Assembly: GCA_023213395.1 (NCBI GenBank)
Contig: CM041465.1
Location: forward strand, 215,023,741-215,087,740
Source of the DNA: Cycas panzhihuaensis
Taxonomy: Eukaryota; Cycadophyta
Reading direction: 5' to 3'
Length of the DNA: 64,000 nucleotides
Position numbers and translations under genes: made by a program. Below are positions 35,351 to 45,319 of the stretch, piece after piece. The notes below the pieces were generated by a model that was given only the letters and a program-made list of their open reading frames with translations, did no database searches and was not told where the DNA came from. Numbering within the stretch: position 1 is the first letter of the stretch; the number at the start of each line of letters is the position of its first letter.

Positions 35351-35494
35351 GATTTCTATAGTTTGGTATAGTTCCTTTGAAAAAATAAAAGTGGTATAAT
35401 GGGATTTGATGGTAGAAAATTTATACCAAACTTTGATCTATTATAGAAAAGATAATATATTAAAGGAATTTTGTAAATATTAAAGAAAAAAATC

Positions 35495-36660
35495 GTGGAA
35501 AAAGAAAAGCATTACTTTCACTTAAAGGTTGAAGAAGAAGGGAATATTCAACAAGAAATCCAATTTATTTCTCTAAGATGCTTTGTATTAGAATATGGAG
35601 AACATACTATAGATGTTACACTAGCTTATGTAATAAGTCTAAATGGTAAAACAACGGAGGGGGAAATACTAAAGATAAGAGAAATCAATATTAGAATGGA
35701 GGAATAACCTTAAATGATCACTATATATGATTATTAGAATGAAGAAATGGTGCAATAGGCTACCTTGTTATTTTTGGACTATAAGGATGTATTTGCTTGG
35801 TCTTACAAGGATTTAAAAGGTATTCCACTCAAATTGGATGAGAATAAGATTGAAATGGTGGAGGGAGCTAAACCAATAAGACAACAACTATATTGCATGA
35901 ATCCAAGATATAAGGAAAAAGTAAAAGCTAAACTTAATAAGTTATTGGAAGTAGACTATATTTTTGAAGTTGAAAATAGTGAATAGGTGAGTCCTGTTAT
36001 ATTTGTCTCCAAGAAAATGAGAAACTTAGAGTTTGTATTGATTACAGGGCCTTAAATAAGGCAACAAAAAAAGATTCATTCCCAATCCTATTTACGAAAG
36101 ATATTTTGGAGAAAGTTGTAGGACATAAGGTCTACTCATTCACACATGGATTCAATGGATATAACCAAGTTCAAATTGCACTAGAGAACCAATTGAAAAT
36201 AACTTTTATAATAGAGTGGGGCACATATGCATTTAGAGTAATGCTATATGGATTGGCTAATGCTCCTACTATATTCCAAATAGTAATTCTCAACATTTTT
36301 AAGTAATTAATAGGAAAAATAATTGAAGTATTTTTAGATGATTGGATATTATTTACTCTATTGAAAAATCATCTTAATTATTTATGTCTAATGCTTGAAA
36401 CATGTAAAGAAAATAAATTATGCCTAAATCCTACAAAATGTGCCTTTATGGTACCCTTTGGGACCTTATTAGGCCATGTAGTTACAAACAATAGATTACT
36501 TACTAATCTCAACAAAGTAGCAATAATTCTAAATTTTCTAGAACTAAAGATGCATAGGCAAGTTAAAGGATTCTTAGGAATGATGGGGTACTATTGTAAG
36601 TTTATAAAAAACTATGCTTGGATAGTCAATCCCCTAGAAATTTTGTTAAAAAAGAAGATT
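35495..36660 (+). pseudogene. T4 reverse transcriptase
   Basis: 35765-35986 reads LLFLDYKDVFAWSYKDLKGI, VEGAKPIRQQLY and KLLEVDYIFEVENSE. 36106-36306 gives VVGHKVYSFTHGFNGYNQVQ and FRVMLYGLANAPT. The active site FLDD is at 36331-36342. The thumb and connection read TKCAFMVPFGTLLGHVV and FLGMMGYYCKFIKNYAW. A single frame change near 36030 and a few stops break it. The segment 35495-35707 upstream is open and holds a protein of unknown role. Confidence 0.88.
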
Positions 36661-36699
36661 AGATCGTAGTAGAAGTTACAACATCAACTTGTATTTGAA

Positions 36700-37260
36700 T
36701 TATTAAAAAGAAAATAGATCAAGCACCAATTCTTAGATTTATGAACTAGGATAAGTCATTCCATGTGTATGACGATGCTTGCTTATTGGCTATTGGATGT
36801 ATATTAGCACAACTAAAAGATAATAAGATGGACCTTCTAATTTACTTTATAAGTCAAAAGTTAATAGAGATAGAGCAAAACTATTCGATGATAGAACGAG
36901 AAGGCTTGGGCATGGTATATAATTTTAAAAAATTTAGATATTATTTATTAGCTAAATCCAATTTTTTTTTTTGTAGATCACCAAGCCCTCCAATATTTGA
37001 TTAATAAACCCATATTATAAGGAAAAATTAGTAGGTGGGTTATGTTGTTTCAAGAGTTCAATTTTAAAATCATAGTAAAAAAAGACACCAAGCATACAAT
37101 TCTAGACTTGTTGTCAAAGGAAGTGGAGGGAAAACTAATAATAGAAATCCATGACAATTTTCTAGATATAGAATTATTCTCCATTGAAGTAATCCCCAAA
37201 TGGTATAAAGATATTTTACAATACCTAGTGATAGGACAGACATCACATGGAATGGAATGA
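36700..37260 (+). pseudogene. T4 RNase H
   Basis: It reads FHVYDDACLLAIGCILAQ, IYFISQKLIEIEQNYSMIER and LGMVYNFKKFRYYLLAK, then after a T-run expansion at 36962-36971 a frame change leads to FKIIVKKDTKHTILDLLSK. The first acidic motif is YDDA where YVDAS-like is usual. It completes RT. Confidence 0.82.
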
Positions 37261-38460
37261 GTAGAATGATCGAGTTTCATCAGAAAAACCTTTCCCTTTT
37301 AGTTAATCCAAGGAATACTATACGGCATGGGACCATATCAAGTTCTAAGAAGGTGTATAATAGAACATGAAGTTGAAACTATAATTAGAGAAGCTCATGA
37401 GGGAGCTGTGGTAAGACATTAAGGTACTAAGCCCATAATTAAGAAAATTCTATTTGCAGGACTCTTGTAGCCAACAATTTTTGAAGATGTATAGAAATAG
37501 GTCTATAGTTGCAATATATTCCAGCGAGTGGGGAAGTTGGTAAGGAATCATTTTATGCCCTTATGTTGTTATGTCCTATAATGACCCAAGCTCCATTTAA
37601 AAAATGGGGATTAGATTTTATTAGGCCTATTAGCCCACCAACCAGGCATATAAATGCAAGATATATTTTGATAGCCATAAATTTTTTAACAGAATAGATT
37701 GAAGTGAAGGCAATGAAGACATGTGATGCCTAAAGTACAACCTAATTTTTGTATGAAATGATAATTATTCAATTTGGCTATCTATTAGAAATTGTTTCTA
37801 ATTAGAGAAGTAGTTTTATGAATGAAATAATAAAGTAACTCACATAGGATTTTTTTAATTCAACATTTGAAATCCTCCTCATATTATCTACAAGTGGATG
37901 GGCAAGTAGAGAGTATAAATAAAATTTTGAAATTGACACTTTTTAAAATCTGTAATAAAGGATGAATAGACTAGGCAGAGAATCTATACTCTATGTTATG
38001 GGCTGATAGGATAACAATGAAAAGACCCCATAAATATAGACCATTTTAATTAGTCTATGGGTTAGAGGCCATATTTTCTCTAGAATTTTAGATAGAAAGC
38101 CTACAAGTAGCATCTTAATTATGACTATTAGAAGATGATTCATGAGATCAACAATTTTTAGATTTAATGAAGTTGGAAGAAAAGTGAGCAAGGGCTTTAT
38201 AGGAATTGAAAGTAGAAAAGTAAAGATGAAAAAGCATGGCATTATCGACATCTTAAAGTTTTACAATTTCAAGAAGGAGGCCTCATACTTCCGTATGATA
38301 GAAAATTTTATATAAAGCCAGGAAAGCTAAAACTACAATTGCTTAATCTATATAAGGTAAACCAAATTTGACATAATAGAATAGTACAACTCTAACAACT
38401 TGATGGAACATTACTTGATAAACTAGTTAATGAAAGTTGACTAAAATGATATATAGTAAG
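37261..38460 (+). pseudogene. T4 integrase
   Basis: The core starts near 37590 with FKKWGLDFIRPISPPTRH and YILIAINFLTE, giving the first catalytic D. Later parts carry a degraded second D/E region. The C-terminus reads KAWHYRHLKVLQFQEGGLIL, YDRKFYIKPGKLK and LDGTLLDKLVNESRLK. Many stops. Confidence 0.8.
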
Positions 38461-38472
38461 TTAAAATTAAAA

Positions 38473-38484
38473 AATAGGGGGCAG
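38473..38484 (+). other. T4 polypurine tract
   Basis: AATAGGGGGCAG follows the end of integrase. A possible 3' LTR start (TGGGAGCAG) lies at 38492, so the tandem array downstream may be inside the LTR. Confidence 0.5.
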
Positions 38485-38555
38485 AAACCATGGGAGCAGA
38501 TTTTTCTCAATTATTTTAAATTATGTAATTTGAGTTTAAGATGCAACAATTAAAA

Positions 38556-39320
38556 GTGGTTACAACCTAAGATGTAAAAGGTTATAGCTAAGGAAGCAAG
38601 TGGTTATAACCTAGGATGTAGAAGGTTACAACTAAGGAAGCAAAGTGGTTGCAACCTGGGATGCAGAAGGTTATAATCAAGTAAGTAAGTAGTTACAACC
38701 TGGGATATAGAAGGTTACAACTAAGGAAGTACAATGGTTACAACCTAAGATGAAAAAGGTTACAACCAAGGAAGTAAGTGGTTGCAATCAAAGACACAGA
38801 AGATTGCAACTAAAAAAGCAAAGTGGTTGCAACCTAGGATGTAAAAAATTACAATCAAGGAAGCAAAGTAGCTACAATCTAGGATGTAAAAAGTTTCAAC
38901 CAAGAAAGCAAGTGGTCATAACCTAAGATGTAGAAGGTTACAACTAATGAAGCAAAGTGGTTATAACCTGGGACACAGAAGGTTGCAATCAAAGAAGCAA
39001 GCAGTTACAACCCAAGGTATAAAAGGTTGCAACCAAAGAAGTAAAGTGGTTATAACCTAGGATGCAAAAAGGTTACAACCAAGGAAGCAAAGTGGTTGCA
39101 ACTTAGGATGTAGAAGGTTACAACCAATAAAGTAAAGAGGTTGTAACTTAGGATGTAAAAGGTTGCAATTAGGAAGGTGAAGGTTACAACTAAGAAAGTA
39201 AAGTGGTTGTAATTAGGAATACAAAAGGTTGCATCCTAAAAAGAAAGAAGGTTACAATTTAAGATACAAAAGGTTGTAACCTAAGAGATGAAGGTCATAA
39301 TTAGCGAAGTAAAATGGTTA
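38556..39320 (+). repeat. 44-45 bp tandem array built of two 22 bp halves
   Basis: About 17 units follow head to tail. A typical unit is AGTGGTTACAACCTAGGATG plus TAGAAGGTTACAACTAAGGA and then AGCA. The two halves each carry GGTTNNAAC(C), so a GGTT...AACC inverted motif recurs roughly every 22 bp. In several units it is a perfect palindrome (GGTTGCAACC or GGTTATAACC). Units differ by point changes and by one or two bases in length, so it is an old minisatellite. It lies just after the T4 PPT and so is probably in the T4 3' LTR or its edge. A more decayed stretch with the same motifs extends to about 39620. No coding role is seen. Confidence 0.92.
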
Positions 39321-39620
39321 TAATTGGGAATAGAAAAGAATTATAACCATACACAACCAGGAATAGTAAAGGATAGAAACCAGGTGTAACTGGGAATAAC
39401 AAAAGATTGCAACTAAGAACAATCAACAATTATAACTAGGCACAACCAAGAATATTAGAAAATCATAAATTGTAACTTATACTACAAAGAATCACAACCT
39501 AGATAAACAAAGATGCAATTAGAAATAGGAAGTTGTTATAACTAAAAATAGTCATAAATAAAAAGGTAAAGAGTTATGATTGAAATAGGGAATGTAACCA
39601 AGTGTTAAGATGTTTCACTA
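39321..39620 (+). repeat. Decayed extension of the tandem array
   Basis: Motifs such as TATAACTAGG, ACAACCAAGAAT and GCAACTAAGAA recur at irregular spacing. It appears to be an older or diverged part of the same minisatellite. Confidence 0.6.
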
Positions 39621-41897
39621 AAACCTAGCCTTAATCACTCTCTTGTGTTTCATGTGAAAATAATTGGTTTAAGGTTGTTTCATTTGTATTAGGTCATGTT
39701 TTGATGAAATGTTATATTGATTTCAGTATGATGATATATGTTGAGTGATGATGATATATCATTTTGCTATCACCTAATGATGACTAATAACTATGGTATT
39801 AATTCTTCCTTTCATAATCATTCTTTCCTTTAAAACATTTTGTTTCATGCTTTTATCTTGATTTCACCCTTAGATTATCTTTTTTAATCAATTTTTGGGC
39901 TTGTGCTTATTGTTTTCATCCTTTTTAGGATATTTTTCTCATTAATAAAGTCATTTATGCTATAATTTATTAATAAAAATTATCTTTTGACTTTTTAATA
40001 AATTACTTTTATCTCCTTATTTATCATGTTTTTGGACTTACCAAAAATGTGATCCATCATGTTTTATGAAGAAGATAACATTTTTTTATTCTTCAAAAAT
40101 GTAATCCGTCATATTTTTTACTATCATGCATGTAAAACTCTTCTAGTGCACTAGTTTTCTATATATCACCACCTAGATTTGATGGAAATATACTCTAGTC
40201 ATGTTGAGAACTTAGGAAAACCCTATTGTCTACTATCATTCAAAGTTTGTGAGGTTATAGATCAAGTTTTTGGAGGTGCTTCTTTAGATTTTTTAAAGAT
40301 TTTACTACTACTGTTTGGAAAGTTTTTTTTTTTGAAGAAAAAGTATAAAGTCAGGAGAAAGATTTTGGAGCTTTAGTTGTTGTACTACTTCTGTTTAGAT
40401 TTTAATGTTTGATGCTTCTTAGAATACTCAAATTCTTGTAATTTTTTTAGCTTTAAATTTCTTTTTTATGATAAGATCTTTCCTATTGTAAACTCTTACA
40501 ATTCTTCTACTCTTTTATGACTATTTGTGCTTAAAATCTTTCCTTTCTTCTTGGTAGTATTTGGAGTGCCTTTGTATTTATTTACTTCCTTGGAATTTGG
40601 CTGAAAGGTTTATCCTTTATGGGATAAAAAGGGGGTATACTATTGTGAAGAATGCTTATCTCTTCACTAATAGGATAGCTACTCTTTCCCATTCTTCCAC
40701 AATTGTCTAAATTTTTAAGAGGCCTACTTTCATCTTGACTTATTTGTGGCTATCATTGAGCCTATTGTTCTTGTATCTCTTTTTTTTTTTTATTAGTTTT
40801 AAAGGAAAATTTGAAGAAGTCTCACATGAAAGAAGAAAAACCATTCTGAGGAAGGAGCTCAATAATAACCATGAAATTATAGAAAGTTGCTAGTATTGTT
40901 CTTGTTTGACTTCATTCCTTTCATTACTCTCTTGTTTTAAAAGGAAATCTAAATATATGAATGATATATCTTTGATGTAATTAGATCATATGAGATTCAA
41001 GGATCCTCTGGTATCTAAAAGACTCCATTTGTAATATAATCTCTCTATTTTTCTTAGTTTATTGCTTGTTTATGGATGATGATTTAATTACAATTGATTG
41101 CATGTAAATTTTATGGTTTGAATATCATTCATTACAGTAGAAATATATCTTTAAAATATCTTTTCATCTTGGAATCTTTCTCCAAAAATGAAAATATCAT
41201 GTAATTGGAACAAAAATCCTCATATAGACATTTCATGTTATTAGATCTCTTGTTGATTTGTATACATAGTTGCATGTTATGTTAGTTGCATTCCACACTA
41301 GTTTCTTTTCATTAAAAGAGTGTGTGTAGCATCTAAAGGAAATACTTTATTTTTTCATCTTAGTATGCTTCATTGAAAAAAAAAAGGAAATACAACATTG
41401 CATGTATGTTTAACTCTCTTATTTATGTGTTGAAAGAAAGGTATATAGATCTTGCAATTTTATTATTTGCTCTTGTAATTTCATTTTATTTTAAAAATAA
41501 TAGGAAAAAAAAGAAAGAAAAAAATGAAAATCCTTCCATCACTTATCCCTTATTCCTTCATTCTAGTAAAACTCAAAAGGTTGAAAAACTAAGAGGAAAT
41601 GAGTCTCTAGGAAGAACACAAGATAGATGGTTAGCATAAGCTCAAATTTAGAACTCCTTCATCTGATTGTGTAGGCTAGTGGATTCAATTACCCCATTAC
41701 ATCCTAGCCTTTCGTTGCTTCATTCTTATCTTAATTAAATGGAACAATCAAGTAGAGATTCCTTCTCAGGAGTTGGAAAAGGTGGTCCCTTAGGTTATCT
41801 TAGGCTTCTTGTCTCTTAGCTTAGACTTGAAATAGAGGAAACGTACTACTAGTTAAGAGATACTTGGTTTAGGTCTAACTGAAGCATGCCATCATTT
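39621..41897 (+). other. Non-coding region, probably T4 3' LTR end and T3 5' LTR
   Basis: No protein domain. The right end abuts the T3 PBS, so the 5' LTR of T3 must occupy the right part. A short similarity (TTTCATCTTAG...CATTGAAAA at 41354 and 63636) hints at the matching 3' LTR downstream of T3, but I could not align more. The T4/T3 boundary is not placed. Confidence 0.45.
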
Positions 41898-41914
41898 TAG
41901 TGACCTTGCTGGGG
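41898..41914 (+). other. T3 primer-binding site
   Basis: TAGTGACCTTGCTGGGG corresponds to TGGCGACC-type sites such as that of T2 at 48040, with two transitions. This class is typical of Tat/Ogre-like elements. The tRNA is not determined here. Confidence 0.6.
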
Positions 41915-42019
41915 ATTACCATTTGTTTTCTTATTTAGAGTGATGGAAACTATAACACCCACTCCCACGAAATCTTTGAGACTTCAAGGTCTTCCGCCTA
42001 ATTTTCAAACATAACCCTC

Positions 42020-44250
42020 ACATTTCACTCATGAGGTTTCATCTTCCTACGTTGATTCTTCAGAGTATCATATGTATGATACTTATGTTTATCCTCTTAA
42101 AGATTTAACCCAACTATACAAGAAGAAACACTTCCTGCTTAAGTGCATCCATTGTATTTTGAGTTGGTTCTTACTAGGGTCTCTACTCCTCTTCATATGC
42201 TTGGATATCAAGATATATTTTATTTAGAGACTTATACTATGACATCCTCTCTACAACATTGTTAATTTGATCCATTGTACAAGGAGTATGAGTTGATGCA
42301 AATTGAGCCTTGAGTTGCTCTAGATATCATTCAATCTTCCCTACCTTCCCATCCTCCTTTACCAAGACCTCATTCTCCTCCTTTATAGGAGGTGGAAGAT
42401 CATGAGCCAGTTCATTCTTAGCCCCTTCTTTCACCTTCTAGGTTGTAGGTTCAGACTCATTCTCCTTGTATGGTATCTTCTATATATGAGAGTACCTCTA
42501 CTATTCCCATCTAAGTTAACCTTAGTTCTTCTCATGCCCCTACCTCTCACCAAGTGGGTTTACCTTCACTAATGTCACAACCTATTCATTCCTATTCCAC
42601 TAGGATGACGTCCTCTTATCTTGTCTCATCTTCGACTCAATTTCTAGTTCATATATCTCATAGAGTTATGACACAAAGTGTTAGACCTCAAACTTATTCT
42701 CTTAGAATACTTAATGTAGCCTCTTCTTCCTGATAACCTCCTTATACCCATCTTATTTATCCTTATGCTTTAGTTGGTCAATCTTAAGTTTTGGGGGTTG
42801 TTAACCCTACTTCTTCATTACGTGTTCCTAGATCCATTCTATAACCACCCCCTTCTCCTTCATTTAATGTTATTCTTCCTTAATATCCTATGTCATAAAC
42901 TAATTTTGTGATTAACCCTATAGCTTGGTTTAATCCTTCATCAACTCTTCCATCCCATTCTTTTCCTCAATAATAATAATAATAATATGTTCCTTCTACC
43001 ACTCCATATCTATCATCCTTGCCTCAACGTACCATTATGTTGAGGCCATGGAAACCTTTTCTAGACTACATGAAGTCCCCTTTTCTATATGAGGTCCTTT
43101 TTATCCCCGATGCCTCCATTCCTTCTTATGTTATCTAAATTATTAGGTGACTCTTCCCAAGACTTTGCCTCTTACATATAAGTGTTTACACTTGCTTATG
43201 TAAATTTCATGTCATATGATTATGTCATAATACATTTGTTTCCTAAATCACTTCAAGGTGACACCTCGAAATAGTTTTATTGACTTTCTTTAGCTTATGT
43301 ACTCTCATTTCAATAATTAGTTGATTCCTTTATCAATTATTTTGATGTACTAATACCATTCAAATCTAGCATCAAATCTCTTTTAGCTATCAAATAAAAC
43401 AATGATAAAACTTCTAGGGATTTTGTGAGAAGGTTTCAAGACCAATTACATGCATGTCATTCACGTCTTGATCCTAGTCTCATATTTGATATGTTTACAA
43501 ATGCTTTGAGGTAATATATATATATATATATATATATTGAAGTTCTTAAGCTTGGCCCTTAAACTTATGAAGAAGTTATTGATTATTCTTTAGCTTTGGA
43601 AATATTTAAGATTTAGGTAGGTATTAAGAAGGTTAGGAAACATATTCCCTCTAAAGAAATTATTCAAACAACTAAGACTTCCCATCCTAAACCCACCTAC
43701 GATCACTTAACTTCTTCTATTAGATTGTTACAGCATGTGATCAATACTAAGCTATGTGTTGATGGTCCTTCTCAAAGTCAACCCTCTTAGGAGATGAAAG
43801 TAATACATCTTATTGAAGGAAGGAAGAAACAAGCTCATCCTCCACCTCCTCCTTATTTCAAAAAGATAAAATGGTGTTCATATCATCAAACCGATGCTCA
43901 TGACAAAAGTGAATATCGTATGGTTTAATCCATGACACAGAATATAAGCATTTAATCAATCTATCCCTATAAAACATCTTAAGATCAAATGATTCATAAA
44001 GACCCCTTACCTCAACACAAAGACAAAAGAAACAAAGATGACAAGGGTAACGAAAAATAGGTTTAAGATGATCAAGATGAGCCTTCTAGTTCTAATTCTT
44101 CTAAGAAGACTATTACTTCCCCTAATCCTTTAACAAAACAAACTAGTAATCAAGCTCACCTTCTTCTTAAAGGTCGTGAGACTAAGAGAATAATTAACAT
44201 GGTAGAAATAATAAAGAGTGTAGGTCCATCTAAATAATCTGATGATTTAA
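42020..44250 (+). pseudogene. T3 gag remnant
   Basis: The N-terminal part is Ser/Pro/His-rich, like T2 gag. The capsid part reads HLFPKSLQGDTSK, LVDSFINYFDVLIPFKSSIK, SLLAIK then NDKTSRDFVRRFQDQLHA, and FDMFTNALR. This matches LFPRSLQGDALKWFY, LVDEFINYFDVARPFES and DFVRRFHDLLH of T2. At 43513-43538 a (TA)n repeat replaces the codons for the HPEVH region of T2. A Cys/His remnant (WCSYHQTDAHDKSE) follows near 43870-43920. Confidence 0.85.
43513..43538. repeat. (TA)n microsatellite inside T3 gag
   Basis: Thirteen or so TA units lie exactly where T2 encodes the residues between TLHPEV and VEVLK. The repeat therefore grew within coding sequence after the element was dead. Confidence 0.85.
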
Positions 44251-44569
44251 TGGTAAAGAACCCTTAATCTTTGCCTCTTGTACCCCCACATCCCATCAGT
44301 TTTAGGTCTATTCCTTCTTATATAAATAATGGATCATTCTCTTTGATCAATGAGTTAAAGACCATTCTGACTAGTATTTCAGTCATAGATTTGTTGAAGT
44401 GTTACATCTAGCAATGTTAGCTCTTATTTGATGTATTGGGAGTCCTTGTTGTAGCTTCTTCATCTACTTCCACACTTTCTTTTGACTTGGCCACCTTATC
44501 TAATCATACCATTTATGCTCCAAATGACATACCTCTATTTTAATATTAGATAATAAAGGATGATATCAA

Positions 44570-44900
44570 TATCAAATGCGTCATTATTGATGATGGATCA
44601 TCTATTAATGTAATGCCTCTTCATCTTATTGGGGACTTGGAAATTTTAGTATTTGATCTATGTGAGTGGATTTGTCATGGATATGATAAAAATTAGAAAG
44701 TACCCCTTAGTCAAGTCACTCCCCCTCTTACTTTGGAAGAAAATATGGTTTTCAATGAATTGACCATCATTGATCTTGATTTGGAGTATAACTTCCTTTT
44801 GGGTAGACCATAGATCACCTAGATGGCTGCAATTTCTTCTTTCCTCTTTGGTGAACTTAGGTTCATCCATAAAGGACAATTAAAAATTATAAGGCAAAAA
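44570..44900 (+). pseudogene. T3 protease
   Basis: It reads VIIDDGSSINVMPLHLIGD, EENMVFNELTIIDLDLEYNF, LLGRP and FGELRFIHKGQLKIIR. T2 has VVDNGSSVNAMPLRVM at the same place. Both have D-D/N-GSS instead of DTGS. Stops at several points. Confidence 0.8.
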
Positions 44901-45314
44901 CCAAAACCTATTAAATAGTCTATCCCACTTGTTAATACCCTTTCTAAGCTTGGTGAGCCATCTAACTCTTTAGAGTAATTATTCCAATAATTAGGTTTAA
45001 GCTAATACTTTGCCATTGAAAATCCTTTTACTCACAGAGAAGTGAAGGACATTCATTTAGTAGAGATTATCCCTATTTCATAAGATCCCTCATCTATTCC
45101 TTAGTCTTCAGGTCTAACTTATCAATCATCAGTTTCCTTTTCTTCTTATAATGAAGAAGCAACTTCATATTCTATTACATCTTATGGGGAAACACCTATG
45201 GGCAAAACTATTAATGTGAATGTCCCCCTTCTTATTCAAAGTTATTTCTCATAGGTTTTGTGTTTGTCTTCGAGGTCAAATTCTTTAGTTTCTTCTATTA
45301 TGAATCATTATTTG

Positions 45315-45319
45315 ATTAC
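45315..45319. other. TSD of T2, left
   Basis: ATTAC, identical to 59615-59619. Confidence 0.88.

Larger units (their letters stand above)
33350..38490 (+). mobile_element. T4: decayed Ty3/gypsy element with unusual domain order
   Basis: The plus strand carries zinc-knuckle and protease segments, then a gag-like segment, then RT, RNase H and integrase. RT wording (GIPLKLDENKIEMVEGAKPIR, FLGMMGYYCKFIKNYAW) differs clearly from T1-T3, so it is a different family. Many stops and shifts. The 5' LTR is not seen, because T1's LTR abuts the coding region. A PPT-like tract AATAGGGGGCAG at 38473-38484 marks the end of the interior. Confidence 0.8.
41898..45319 (+). mobile_element. T3 left half (Tat-like Ty3/gypsy, split by T2)
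   Basis: PBS, proline/serine-rich gag N-terminus, gag domain and protease, homologous to T2 but far more decayed. It is interrupted at 45319 by T2 and resumes at 59620. The TSD ATTAC flanks T2 on both sides. Confidence 0.85.

Noticed and set aside
38556-39320. CRISPR-like array
   Set aside because: Units are contiguous and vary throughout, with no constant repeats alternating with unique spacers, and the context is a plant retroelement.
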